Source of the DNA: an uncultured Alphaproteobacteria bacterium
Lineage (GTDB): Bacteria > Pseudomonadota > Alphaproteobacteria > Rickettsiales > UBA1997
Reading direction: 5' to 3'
DNA length: 17,234 bases
NCBI GenBank assembly: GCA_903858915.1
Contig: CAIOKL010000209.1
Location: forward strand, 1-17,234
This document shows positions 7,051 through 14,415 of this stretch, one piece after another. The position numbers and the translations under genes were made by a program. Under the pieces are notes generated by a model. That model was not told the origin of the DNA. It worked only from the letters and a program-made list of their open reading frames with translations, and ran no database searches. Every line of letters starts with the position of its first letter. The stretch's first letter is position 1.

Positions 7051-7116
7051 GCAAACGATAACTTTGCTAATGACAATTTCGAACCTGCTTACGCGACAAA
7101 AGTTGCAATGGCTTAA
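7051..7116 (+). other. tmRNA tag reading frame with duplicated ANDNF
   Basis: The resume codon is GCA at 7051, preceded by AGTAAAC, and the frame ends at TAA 7114-7116. It encodes 21 residues: ANDNF twice in a row (7051-7080), then EPAYATKVAMA. The ANDN start fits known alphaproteobacterial tags. The end (AMA) keeps a terminal Ala but differs from the common LAA or VAA that ClpX reads. Confidence 0.88.
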
Positions 7117-7134
7117 GTGAAATAGTCGGGGTTT

Positions 7135-7165
7135 GCTCGGTCGCCTGTCAAAAAAACGACCGAGC
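7135..7165 (+). terminator. strong hairpin at ssrA 3' end, terminator or tmRNA helix
   Basis: A perfect 9-bp GC-rich stem, GCTCGGTCG (7135-7143) with CGACCGAGC (7157-7165), closes a 13-nt loop. What follows is GTAAAAATTAATTTT, a poor U-tract, so this may be a structural helix of the coding RNA or its processing boundary rather than a classic terminator. It ends 27 bases before sspB. Confidence 0.5.
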
Positions 7166-7192
7166 GTAAAAATTAATTTTACATTATTTTTC

Positions 7193-7705
7193 ATGCAAGA
7201 TCTTATCGGATATGACGAAATTATTGAAAGCTCGATGCGCTCAGTAATTTACGAAACTTTAAAAAAAATTGAAAAAACTGGCTTGCCGGGAAAGCATTAT
7301 TTTATTGTTACTTTTGCAACAAAATTTGCTGGTGTTTCAATTCCAAAATCGCTGATGGAGAAATATCCGGAAGAGATGACGATTGCCATTCAATATCAGT
7401 TTAAAAGTTTAATTGTGGAGCATGAATACTTCAAAATTTCTCTAAGCTTTGGTGGAAAATTTGAAAAATTAACGGTTCCCTATCGTTCAATCACTTCATT
7501 TGCTGACCCTTCGATGAATTTTGCTTTGAAATTTAGCATGATTTACGGCGAAGCTGAAGATTTTTCTGCGGAACATCATTTTGATGAAAATAATCTTGCC
7601 AATAAATCCAAAAAGAAAGTAAAAGAAGTTGATTTGTCGCAAAAAGTAATTTCTTTAGACGCTTTTAGAAAAAGTAGTAAACCAAATTCTGATTCTAACT
7701 CATGA
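7193..7705 (+). CDS. sspB: SspB adaptor for ClpXP, alphaproteobacterial type
   Basis: This 170-residue adaptor binds the N-terminal part of the tmRNA tag and hands tagged proteins to ClpXP. The start MQDLIGYDEIIESSMRSVI matches the usual opening of the alphaproteobacterial family (DLI-YD....A-R-V). The body contains GLPGKHYFIVTFATKFAGV (30-48), then MTIAIQYQF (62-70) and LTVPYRSITSFADPS (93-107), as in the family. The C-terminal motif VISLDAFRK (152-160) is conserved in this group, and I infer that it is the ClpX-docking tail after an acidic, charged linker. I chose the ATG at 7193. An upstream TTG at 7133 would place 20 extra residues inside the ssrA hairpin. The gene begins directly after ssrA and overlaps plsY by 4 bases (ATGA). 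Confidence 0.9.
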   Translation: MQDLIGYDEIIESSMRSVIYETLKKIEKTGLPGKHYFIVTFATKFAGVSIPKSLMEKYPEEMTIAIQYQFKSLIVEHEYFKISLSFGGKFEKLTVPYRSITSFADPSMNFALKFSMIYGEAEDFSAEHHFDENNLANKSKKKVKEVDLSQKVISLDAFRKSSKPNSDSNS

Positions 7706-8301
7706 TATTTTTTTATCAGTTTCTATTCCTAATCATTACCTACTTAATATCCGCAATTCCTTTCGGGTTAATTTTCGGAAAAGTTTTTGCTAAAGTCGAT
7801 ATTCGCGAGTTTGGTTCAAAAAATATTGGCGCCACAAACGCCACCAGAATTCTTGGTAAAAAATTAGGATTTCTCACTTTAATTTTCGATTCACTCAAAG
7901 GCACAATTATGGTAATAATTGGCCGTTTTAGTTTTTATGAATCAAACCATCTTCATCTTTTTTTGGTATTGGTTTCTTTCGTGGCAATATGCGCTCATAT
8001 TTACCCAATATACCTAAAATTTAAAGGCGGGAAGGGTATCGCAACAACAATCGGCACAATAATCGCTCTTGATTTTAGCGTGGGAATTTTGGCGGTGTGT
8101 TTTTGGATTTTAACCTTCGTTTCTTTTAGAGTTTCGGCGGTAGCCTCGTTAGTTTCGATTTTTTCAACAACAATTTTTTCAACGGCATATGGCGCACCGC
8201 TTTCGCAAATTATTTTTTGTTGGGCGGTCTTTATCCTCGTTTTTGTCCGCCACAAAGAAAACATAATGCGCTTACTTACCGGCGAAGAAAAAAAGATTTA
8301 A
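7702..8301 (+). CDS. plsY: glycerol-3-phosphate acyltransferase PlsY
   Basis: PlsY is an inner-membrane enzyme that transfers the acyl group from acyl-phosphate to glycerol-3-phosphate, the first step of phospholipid synthesis. The 199 residues show all three family motifs in cytosolic loops: GSKNIGATNATR (38-49), KFKGGKGIAT (106-115) and RHKENIMRLLTGEE (183-196). Hydrophobic stretches at about 2-22, 55-75, 86-104, 118-142 and 145-182 fit the usual multi-span topology. The length is normal. The start codon overlaps the sspB stop, and pyrF follows after a single base, so translation is probably coupled. Confidence 0.95.
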   Translation: MIFFYQFLFLIITYLISAIPFGLIFGKVFAKVDIREFGSKNIGATNATRILGKKLGFLTLIFDSLKGTIMVIIGRFSFYESNHLHLFLVLVSFVAICAHIYPIYLKFKGGKGIATTIGTIIALDFSVGILAVCFWILTFVSFRVSAVASLVSIFSTTIFSTAYGAPLSQIIFCWAVFILVFVRHKENIMRLLTGEEKKI

Positions 8302-8302
8302 T

Positions 8303-9004
8303 ATGTCCGAAAAACTGATTGTAGCCCTTGACATTCCTGATTTCGAAAGCGCTAAAAAATTGATCAAAGATTTAGGAAATGATGTCAAATTTTATAAAAT
8401 CGGTCTAGAATTAATGGCGAGTGGCGATTATTTTCGCATCATCGATTTTCTAAAAAATAACAATAAAAAAGTTTTCGCCGATTTAAAATTATATGATATT
8501 TCACAAACAATCGCGCGCTCCGTAAAAAATTTAGCAAAATTTGAAATTGATCTTTTGACGATTCACTGCGCAAGTCGCGAAATAATGTTGAGTGCTTCGG
8601 AAAATAAAGGAAAAATGCAAATTATTGGCGTTACGGTTCTAACAAATCTCAATGAAAATGATTTACAAGAAATGGGATTTGACCACGCAAAATCATTGGA
8701 AAATTTAGTCCAAAAAAAAGCTCAAATGGCTTTAGAATGTAAGCTTGATGGCGTTGTCGCTTCGGCGCAAGAAGCGCAAAATTTACGCAATAATTTTGGA
8801 CAAAATTTTTTAATCGTAACCCCGGGAATTCGTTTAGAAAAAATTGCTAATGACGATCAAAAAAGAGTTGCCGATGTTAAAACTGCTTTAATGAATGGGG
8901 CCTCGCATTTAGTGGTCGGAAGACCAATTACGCAAAATGAAAATCCGCATTTAAGCGCTCAAAAATTTATAAAATTAATCAATGAATTTGCACAAAATTC
9001 TTAA
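8303..9004 (+). CDS. pyrF: orotidine 5'-phosphate decarboxylase
   Basis: PyrF converts OMP to UMP, the last step of de novo UMP synthesis. The 233-residue TIM-barrel protein opens LIVALDIPDFESA. It carries the catalytic signature FADLKLYDI, with Asp60, Lys62 and Asp65. The phosphate-binding end reads HLVVGRPIT, after a loop with TPGIRLE. The length is normal for the bacterial enzyme. It starts one base after plsY and overlaps murE by 23 bases. With the carB fragment nearby, it suggests that the organism makes its own pyrimidines, unlike Rickettsia species, which lack the pathway. Confidence 0.96.
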   Translation: MSEKLIVALDIPDFESAKKLIKDLGNDVKFYKIGLELMASGDYFRIIDFLKNNNKKVFADLKLYDISQTIARSVKNLAKFEIDLLTIHCASREIMLSASENKGKMQIIGVTVLTNLNENDLQEMGFDHAKSLENLVQKKAQMALECKLDGVVASAQEAQNLRNNFGQNFLIVTPGIRLEKIANDDQKRVADVKTALMNGASHLVVGRPITQNENPHLSAQKFIKLINEFAQNS

Positions 9005-10490
9005 AAAAATTTCGCATAATTATCAAGTTTTTGGTGATGTCTCAAACCTTGATTCTCTTGAGCTTGAAGATATTTCAATCGATTCAAGAAAAATCAATAA
9101 AAATACTATTTTTTTTGGACTAATCGGACAAAAAAATGATGGCGCAAATTTTTTGCAAGATGTTGCTAATCTAGGCTCCAAAGTTGCGGTAATTTCACAA
9201 AAATCTGCATTTGATTTTCAAAATTTTCTTAAAAAAAATCCACAAAACACCATAATTATCGGCGATGTTTTTGAAATTTTAGTAGAATTTTTAAATATTT
9301 TTTATCAACCACTTCCCAAAAATATTTATGCCATTACCGGCACGAATGGCAAGACTTCAACGGCAGAATTTACTCGACAAATTTTACAATTTTTAAATAA
9401 AAAATCGGCATCAATCGGTACGATTGGAATTAATTGCGATGAAGAAATAAAACATAATTTTGAAATCTCGAATTTAACAACGCCCGACATAATTTCGCTT
9501 TACAAAAATTTGGCAATTTTAAAAAAATTTGCGATTGATGATGTGGCGATTGAAGTGAGCTCGATTGGCTTGGATCAAAGGCGCATAGCTGGTTTGGAAA
9601 TTGCCGTTGGGGCTTTTACAAATTTCACGCAAGATCATCTTGATTATCATCAAAATATGCAAAAATATTTTGAATGCAAAATGATTTTATTTGAGAAAAT
9701 TGTGCAAAAAAATGGTTGGGCGATTGTCAATTCTGACATTAAAGAGTTTTCTGAAATATCAAAAATTTGTCAAAAAAATCAATTGAAAATTATTGATTAC
9801 GGCTTTCAGGCTCAAGCGTTGAGATTAATTAAAATTGACAATCAAAAAGTTGATTTTTTGTACAATCAACAACAATTTTCTTTTACAACAAATATCAATG
9901 GCGATTTCCAAATTTTTAATATTTTATGCGCTCTTGGGAACATATTAGCAAAATATAATTTGAGTAATGAAAAAATTGCCGAATTAATAAAAAATTTTGA
10001 TAAATTGCAGGGCGCTTCAGGCAGAATGCAAAAGGTTTGCGAGCATTTGGGAGCGAAAATTTTTATTGACTTCGCGCATTCGCCCGACGCCATTGAAAAT
10101 GTTTTAAAATTAGCCAAAAATATTGCCAAAAATCGTGTAATTATTTTATTTGGTTGTGGCGGAGATCGCGATGCCAAAAAACGCCCAATAATGGGCGAAA
10201 TCGCATGCGCCAACGCTGATTTAGTGATTGTCACCGACGATAACCCGCGCACCGAAAATCCCGCTTTAATTCGTCAAGAAATTTTGCAAAAATGCGATCA
10301 TTCAAAAACTTTAGAAATTGCCGATAGAAAAATTGCTATTGCCAAAGCAATTGAAATTTTGCAAAATGATGACATTCTAATAATTGCCGGCAAAGGTCAT
10401 GAAAATTATCAAATAATTGGCTCGCAAAAATTTGAATTTAACGAATCGGAAATTATAAAAAATGTCATCAAAAAATTTTCTCAATCCTAG
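8982..10490 (+). CDS. murE: UDP-MurNAc-L-Ala-D-Glu:diaminopimelate ligase MurE
   Basis: MurE adds meso-diaminopimelate to the peptidoglycan precursor in the cytoplasm. Its 502 residues follow the family order. The N-terminal UDP-binding domain has DSRKINKNTIFF (34-45). The central ATPase has the P-loop ITGTNGKTS (118-126). The acceptor-region motifs NLTTPD and DHLDYHQNMQKYFECK include the Lys that is carbamylated in Mur ligases. The C-terminal domain has GCGGDRDAKKRPIMGEIA, DNPR (420-423) and GKGHE (470-474). DNPR marks DAP rather than lysine specificity. The ATG at 8982 is the only suitable start and gives a 23-bp overlap with pyrF. The next gene overlaps its end by 29 bp. murF and other cell-wall genes do not follow, so this gene sits outside the usual mur cluster. 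Confidence 0.95.
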   Translation: MNLHKILKKISHNYQVFGDVSNLDSLELEDISIDSRKINKNTIFFGLIGQKNDGANFLQDVANLGSKVAVISQKSAFDFQNFLKKNPQNTIIIGDVFEILVEFLNIFYQPLPKNIYAITGTNGKTSTAEFTRQILQFLNKKSASIGTIGINCDEEIKHNFEISNLTTPDIISLYKNLAILKKFAIDDVAIEVSSIGLDQRRIAGLEIAVGAFTNFTQDHLDYHQNMQKYFECKMILFEKIVQKNGWAIVNSDIKEFSEISKICQKNQLKIIDYGFQAQALRLIKIDNQKVDFLYNQQQFSFTTNINGDFQIFNILCALGNILAKYNLSNEKIAELIKNFDKLQGASGRMQKVCEHLGAKIFIDFAHSPDAIENVLKLAKNIAKNRVIILFGCGGDRDAKKRPIMGEIACANADLVIVTDDNPRTENPALIRQEILQKCDHSKTLEIADRKIAIAKAIEILQNDDILIIAGKGHENYQIIGSQKFEFNESEIIKNVIKKFSQS

Positions 10491-13400
10491 TTATAACCTT
10501 GATTTTCAAGATCTCTACGACACAAATGCTCTTGAAAAAATTCATAATATTTTTTTAGAATTTTTAAAAGAAAAATCGCCCGCACATTTTTTAGAATATC
10601 AAATTCATAATTCTGAAAATTCGCAATATTTAATTGAAATCGCCAAAATTTTAGAAATTTTTTTAGTAGAATTATTTTTAATTCATGAAAAAAATTCTGA
10701 ATTAAAAATGCAATATTTAAAATATAAAAAAGTTTGTGAAACTAGGCGAGACTTTGTTCAAAGACACATTTCAAAAAAATATTCTTCTCAAGATTTGCAA
10801 TTGGTTGAAAATTTTAATCATCAAAAAATTTTACAAAATCTAGCAATAAATTTTCAAAAAATTGATGAAATAGAAATTGCTTTAAGTGATAAAATTTTAG
10901 CAAAACAAGATTTAGAAATCATTGAAAAATATTGCATTTGGGCTTTATTTGACGAGGCTGGGCAGAAATTTCATAAAGCGGGAACTTTATTTATTTTGCC
11001 ACAAAAAATTTCGATAAAAAATCTAATTCCGAAAATTGAAAAACGCCATCGCGAAGGTTTTGATTTAACGGACAAGGGTTGCTCAGCCTTACGGGCAAGC
11101 GGAGAAATGCATTATTGTATTTTTTGTCATAACCAAAAAAAAGATTCTTGCAAAACTGGATTAATCGATAAAGAAACACAAAAAATTAAAATTGACGATT
11201 TGGGAATTGAGCTAGAGGGATGCCCGTTAGAAGAAAAAATTTCTGAAATGAATTTTTTAAAAAGTGACGGATTTTCTTTGGCAAGTTTGGCGATGGCAAT
11301 CATCGATAACCCAATGATTGCAGGCACGGGACATCGAATTTGCAATGATTGCATGAAATCTTGTATTTATCAAAAACAAGATCCGGTTGATATTCCGCAA
11401 ATTGAATCGCGAATTTTGAAAGATGTTTTAAATTTACCATTTGGCTTTGAGATTTACTCTCTGTTGACTAGGTGGAATCCATTAAATTTAAAAAATCCTT
11501 TACCAAAAAAAGCCACGGGCAGAAAAATTTTAGTGTGCGGACTTGGGCCGGCGGGCTATACTTTGTCGCATTATTTATTAAATTGCGGTCATGAGGTTGT
11601 AGCGATTGACGGCTTAAAAATCGAGCCATTAAATGCTAAAATTTCTGGTGTTGATGCTTATCATAATCGAGTCGAATTTGAGCCAATAGAAAATATTAAC
11701 GAAATTTATGAACCGCTCTCGACCCGCTTAATTGCTGGTTTCGGAGGTGTTGCCGAATATGGAATTACTGCTCGATTTGATAAAAATTATTTAAAAATAA
11801 TTCGTCTTTTACTTGAGCGCAGAAAAAATTTTGCAATGTATGGCGGAATTCGTTTTGGCTCTTCAATCACCGATAAAATTGCTTTTGAGGAATATGGTTT
11901 TGACCATGTGGCTCTTTGTGTTGGCGCGGGGCGACCACAATTTTTAGATATAAAAAATAATTTTTCCAAAGGTGTGCGTTTGGCGTCGGATTTCTTGATG
12001 GCATTACAAATGACGGGCGCTTATCAAAAAAATCTTTTTACAAATTTGCAAATGCGCGCGCCAATAATTGTCGTTGGCGGAGGCTTGACGGCAGTTGATT
12101 CAGCGACCGAAGCGCAGGCTTATTATAAAATTCAAGTCGAAAAATTTGCCGAAAAATTTCAAAAATTTGTTGATTTAAAAATTTCTGAAGATTTTTTTAA
12201 AAGCTTGAGCGAAGAAGAGCGAGTAATCGCTGAAGAATTTATAAATGATGCTAAAAAATTTAAAGAAGATCAAAATTTTTCACAAAATTCCAAAATATTA
12301 TATCGCAAAAAAATGATTGATTCACCGGCTTATCGCTTGAATCATCAAGAGCTAAAAAATGCCTTGGAAGAAGGTGCGGAATTTTTAGAAAATAGTGAAA
12401 TTTCTGAAATTATTGTTGATAAATTTAATCATGTTTGCGCCATTAAAACCAAGGCGGGAGAGCGCATTGAGTGTAAAACTTTATTGATGGCAATTGGCAC
12501 GATGCCAAATATTTCTTTTGTCTTGGAAGATCATCTAGAATTTGCTAATGATGGTAAATATTTGAACGAAATTTTTCCGCACAAAAAATCTTCCGAATTT
12601 GAAAATTTACATCACAAAAAAACTTTTTCTATCATTACAAAAATCGATGAAAATTCTAAAAAATCAGTTAGTTTTTTTGGCGATTTGCATCCCAATTTTG
12701 AGGGCAATGTAGTAAGGGCTATGGCTAGCGCTAAGAAGGGTTATGAGCAAATTAACGAAGCCTTAAAATTAATAAATTATGCAACGCAAAATATTGAATA
12801 TAAAAATTATCGAGAAGATTTTTTAGTGAATATTTTAAAGGTCGAGCGACTCTCTGAAAATGTCGTTGAAATTTATGTAAAATCGAAATTATTGGCAAAT
12901 CAAACGCAAGTTGGGCAAATTTTTCGTTTGCATAATTATCATGCTTTGGCCCTAGAGTCAAAAGGGCAAACGCTGGCAATGGAAGGCGTGGTGGTGACGG
13001 CTTTGGCGATTGATAAAAAACAAGGCGTGATTAGTGGAATCGTGGTTGAGACGGGCGGATCTTCGAGTCTAATTAAAAATTTTAAGGCTGGTGAGCCTTG
13101 TGTTTTCATGGGTCCGAGCGGTAAGCCGACAGAAATTCCTCGCAATGAAACTGTTGTTTTGGTGGGAGGCGGAAGAGGAAATCAACCGCTTACGGCATTG
13201 GCTGAAGCCTTTAAAGCCAATGGTTGCAAGGTTTTATTTTTTGCTGGTTATCGTCATGAAAATTATATTGTGCGATTGGAAAGAATGCAAAAAAGTTGCG
13301 ATGAATTAATTGTCGCAATTGAAGATGAGATGGCGCCAGCCAGCTATTTTCAAGGTAATGTCATTGATTCAATTAAGAATTATTTTGAAAAAAATAGCAT

Positions 13401-13725
13401 TAAAATCGATCGAGTTTTTGCAATTGGCAATGATAATTTAATGCATGGCGTGGCAAAATTGCGTCATGAAAATATTGTTGCGGAATTTGCTAACGCTCAA
13501 TATTCAGTCACCAGTTTGAACGCTCCGATGCAATGTATGATGAAGGGCGTGTGCGGACAATGTTTGCAAAAAAAGAAAAATATTAATGGCGAATTTGAAT
13601 ATTTTTATTCTTGCGCCAGTCAAGACCAATCGATGGATGAGATAGATTTTGAGCATCTTCACGCTCGTTGTGAGCAAAATTCTTTGCTTGAAAAAATTAC
13701 AAAATTATGGTTAAAAAATCTTTAG
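10462..13725 (+). CDS. fused GltD-like FAD oxidoreductase with C-terminal PyrK/ferredoxin-reductase-like module
   Basis: This 1087-residue redox protein is built from several modules. Residues 1-190 are helical and unrecognised. Residues 200-305 carry two Cys groups (207, 219, 222, 230 and 294, 297, 301) that fit iron-sulfur clusters of the kind in GltD-like N-termini. Residues 355-690 are a GltD-like pyridine nucleotide-disulfide oxidoreductase domain, with the first Rossmann motif GLGPAG (360-365) and the second VVGGGLTAVDSATEA (537-551). Residues 790-1060 resemble the electron-transfer subunit of class 1B dihydroorotate dehydrogenase or NfnA, with the nucleotide motif VGGGRGNQPL (901-910) and a probable 2Fe-2S set at Cys1025, 1031, 1034 and 1051. 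It probably moves electrons between NAD(P)H, FAD and iron-sulfur centres. Partner and substrate cannot be read from the window. It overlaps murE by 29 bases and ends the operon. Confidence 0.85.
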   Translation: MSSKNFLNPSYNLDFQDLYDTNALEKIHNIFLEFLKEKSPAHFLEYQIHNSENSQYLIEIAKILEIFLVELFLIHEKNSELKMQYLKYKKVCETRRDFVQRHISKKYSSQDLQLVENFNHQKILQNLAINFQKIDEIEIALSDKILAKQDLEIIEKYCIWALFDEAGQKFHKAGTLFILPQKISIKNLIPKIEKRHREGFDLTDKGCSALRASGEMHYCIFCHNQKKDSCKTGLIDKETQKIKIDDLGIELEGCPLEEKISEMNFLKSDGFSLASLAMAIIDNPMIAGTGHRICNDCMKSCIYQKQDPVDIPQIESRILKDVLNLPFGFEIYSLLTRWNPLNLKNPLPKKATGRKILVCGLGPAGYTLSHYLLNCGHEVVAIDGLKIEPLNAKISGVDAYHNRVEFEPIENINEIYEPLSTRLIAGFGGVAEYGITARFDKNYLKIIRLLLERRKNFAMYGGIRFGSSITDKIAFEEYGFDHVALCVGAGRPQFLDIKNNFSKGVRLASDFLMALQMTGAYQKNLFTNLQMRAPIIVVGGGLTAVDSATEAQAYYKIQVEKFAEKFQKFVDLKISEDFFKSLSEEERVIAEEFINDAKKFKEDQNFSQNSKILYRKKMIDSPAYRLNHQELKNALEEGAEFLENSEISEIIVDKFNHVCAIKTKAGERIECKTLLMAIGTMPNISFVLEDHLEFANDGKYLNEIFPHKKSSEFENLHHKKTFSIITKIDENSKKSVSFFGDLHPNFEGNVVRAMASAKKGYEQINEALKLINYATQNIEYKNYREDFLVNILKVERLSENVVEIYVKSKLLANQTQVGQIFRLHNYHALALESKGQTLAMEGVVVTALAIDKKQGVISGIVVETGGSSSLIKNFKAGEPCVFMGPSGKPTEIPRNETVVLVGGGRGNQPLTALAEAFKANGCKVLFFAGYRHENYIVRLERMQKSCDELIVAIEDEMAPASYFQGNVIDSIKNYFEKNSIKIDRVFAIGNDNLMHGVAKLRHENIVAEFANAQYSVTSLNAPMQCMMKGVCGQCLQKKKNINGEFEYFYSCASQDQSMDEIDFEHLHARCEQNSLLEKITKLWLKNL

Positions 13726-13774
13726 TATTTTTTTCAAGAAAAATAAATTTTGGAATTATTTTTCGCAAATTTTT

Positions 13775-14305
13775 TTAATTAACCACGGTTACGGCGCGAC
13801 GGTTTTTGCTATGAATATCTTCGGAATTTCCAAAAAAAGCTGGTCGTTCTTTGCCGTAAGAAACTATTTTCATTCTGGCTTCGGGAACTCCAAGTTGTTT
13901 CAAATATTTTTTGACCGCAAAAGCGCGTTTTTCACCAAGTGCGATGTTGTATTCGCGGGTTCCGCGCTCATCACAATGGCCTTCGATAGTTACTTTTATT
14001 GACTCATCGCTTTTTAGCCATTGAGCTTGAAGATCAAGAATTTTTTTAGCATCTTCTTCAACCGAAGATGAGTTTGAAGAAAATAAAATTCTATCTTCAA
14101 CTTCAACTTCTTGATTATCAGCTTCAGTTTGTTGATTTAAAGATTGCGCTTGCTCTTCGGAGTTAATGGTTTCGTAGGGTTGTTGAGGCTGGTTTTCTTC
14201 AACTTTATTTTCGATTTGAGTTTTTTTATCCTCTTCTTTTTTTGGATTTGATTGACAAGAAAACAAAGAAAGTGATAAAATTAGAAACAATATATTCTTA
14301 TGCAT
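13775..14305 (-). CDS. pal: peptidoglycan-associated lipoprotein Pal
   Basis: Pal is the outer-membrane lipoprotein of the Tol-Pal system; its OmpA-like domain holds peptidoglycan. The 176 residues start with a signal peptide and lipobox LFSC (Cys17). A long acidic, Gln- and Glu-rich linker follows (18-70), then the OmpA-like domain. That domain has DRILFSSNSSSV, the peptidoglycan-binding signature IEGHCDERGTREYNIALGEK, and the closing VSYGKERPAFFG with NRRAVTV. A Shine-Dalgarno-like GAGG lies a few bases upstream of the ATG, which is rare in this window. tolB and the other tol genes are not adjacent. The gene is convergent with the flavoprotein gene, with only 49 bases between them and no clear terminator, and divergent from the orphan gene at 14416. 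Confidence 0.95.
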   Translation of the reverse strand: MHKNILFLILSLSLFSCQSNPKKEEDKKTQIENKVEENQPQQPYETINSEEQAQSLNQQTEADNQEVEVEDRILFSSNSSSVEEDAKKILDLQAQWLKSDESIKVTIEGHCDERGTREYNIALGEKRAFAVKKYLKQLGVPEARMKIVSYGKERPAFFGNSEDIHSKNRRAVTVVN

Positions 14306-14415
14306 ATAACCTCGTGGTTTGTTAATTTAAATTTATTGAAAAACTAATTGGTTGGCATATTTTGTCAAGAGTTGTAAAAGACTTTTGAAGATTTATTTAA
14401 AAATGTTTTTAATTT

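Larger units (their letters stand above)
6845..7166 (+). ncRNA. ssrA: permuted two-piece transfer-messenger RNA (ssrA)
   Basis: tmRNA rescues stalled ribosomes and tags the unfinished peptide for proteolysis. The gene is circularly permuted, as in alphaproteobacteria. The acceptor piece comes first and ends in ACCA at 6917-6920. Its T stem is CTGGG / CCCAG (6893-6897 / 6905-6909) around a 7-nt loop GGCGGTA, which is not the usual TTCRANY. The coding piece begins GGGGGTG (6953-6959), which pairs with CACCTCC (6910-6916). The third pair is G-U, the alanine identity element. TTTCGAC follows at 6967-6973, as in other tmRNA 5' ends. A 32-nt spacer (6921-6952) holding an AAATTTGT / ACAAATTT hairpin separates the pieces and is presumably removed. 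The tag frame is 7051-7116. The 5' end of the acceptor piece and the 3' end of the coding piece are estimates; I did not resolve the P2 or pseudoknot pairing. DNA from 6578 to 6844 shows no other gene. Confidence 0.93.

Noticed and set aside
6743..7054. A 103-codon minus-strand reading frame
   Set aside because: It lies over the tmRNA acceptor stem and T arm, whose structure is clear on the plus strand, and it shows no protein family features.
7133..7192. An upstream TTG start that would extend SspB by 20 residues
   Set aside because: The extension falls in the ssrA 3' hairpin, and the family N-terminus begins exactly at the ATG at 7193.
13726..13774. A possible terminator between the flavoprotein and pal genes
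   Set aside because: Only weak A/T inverted repeats are present, with no GC-bearing stem.
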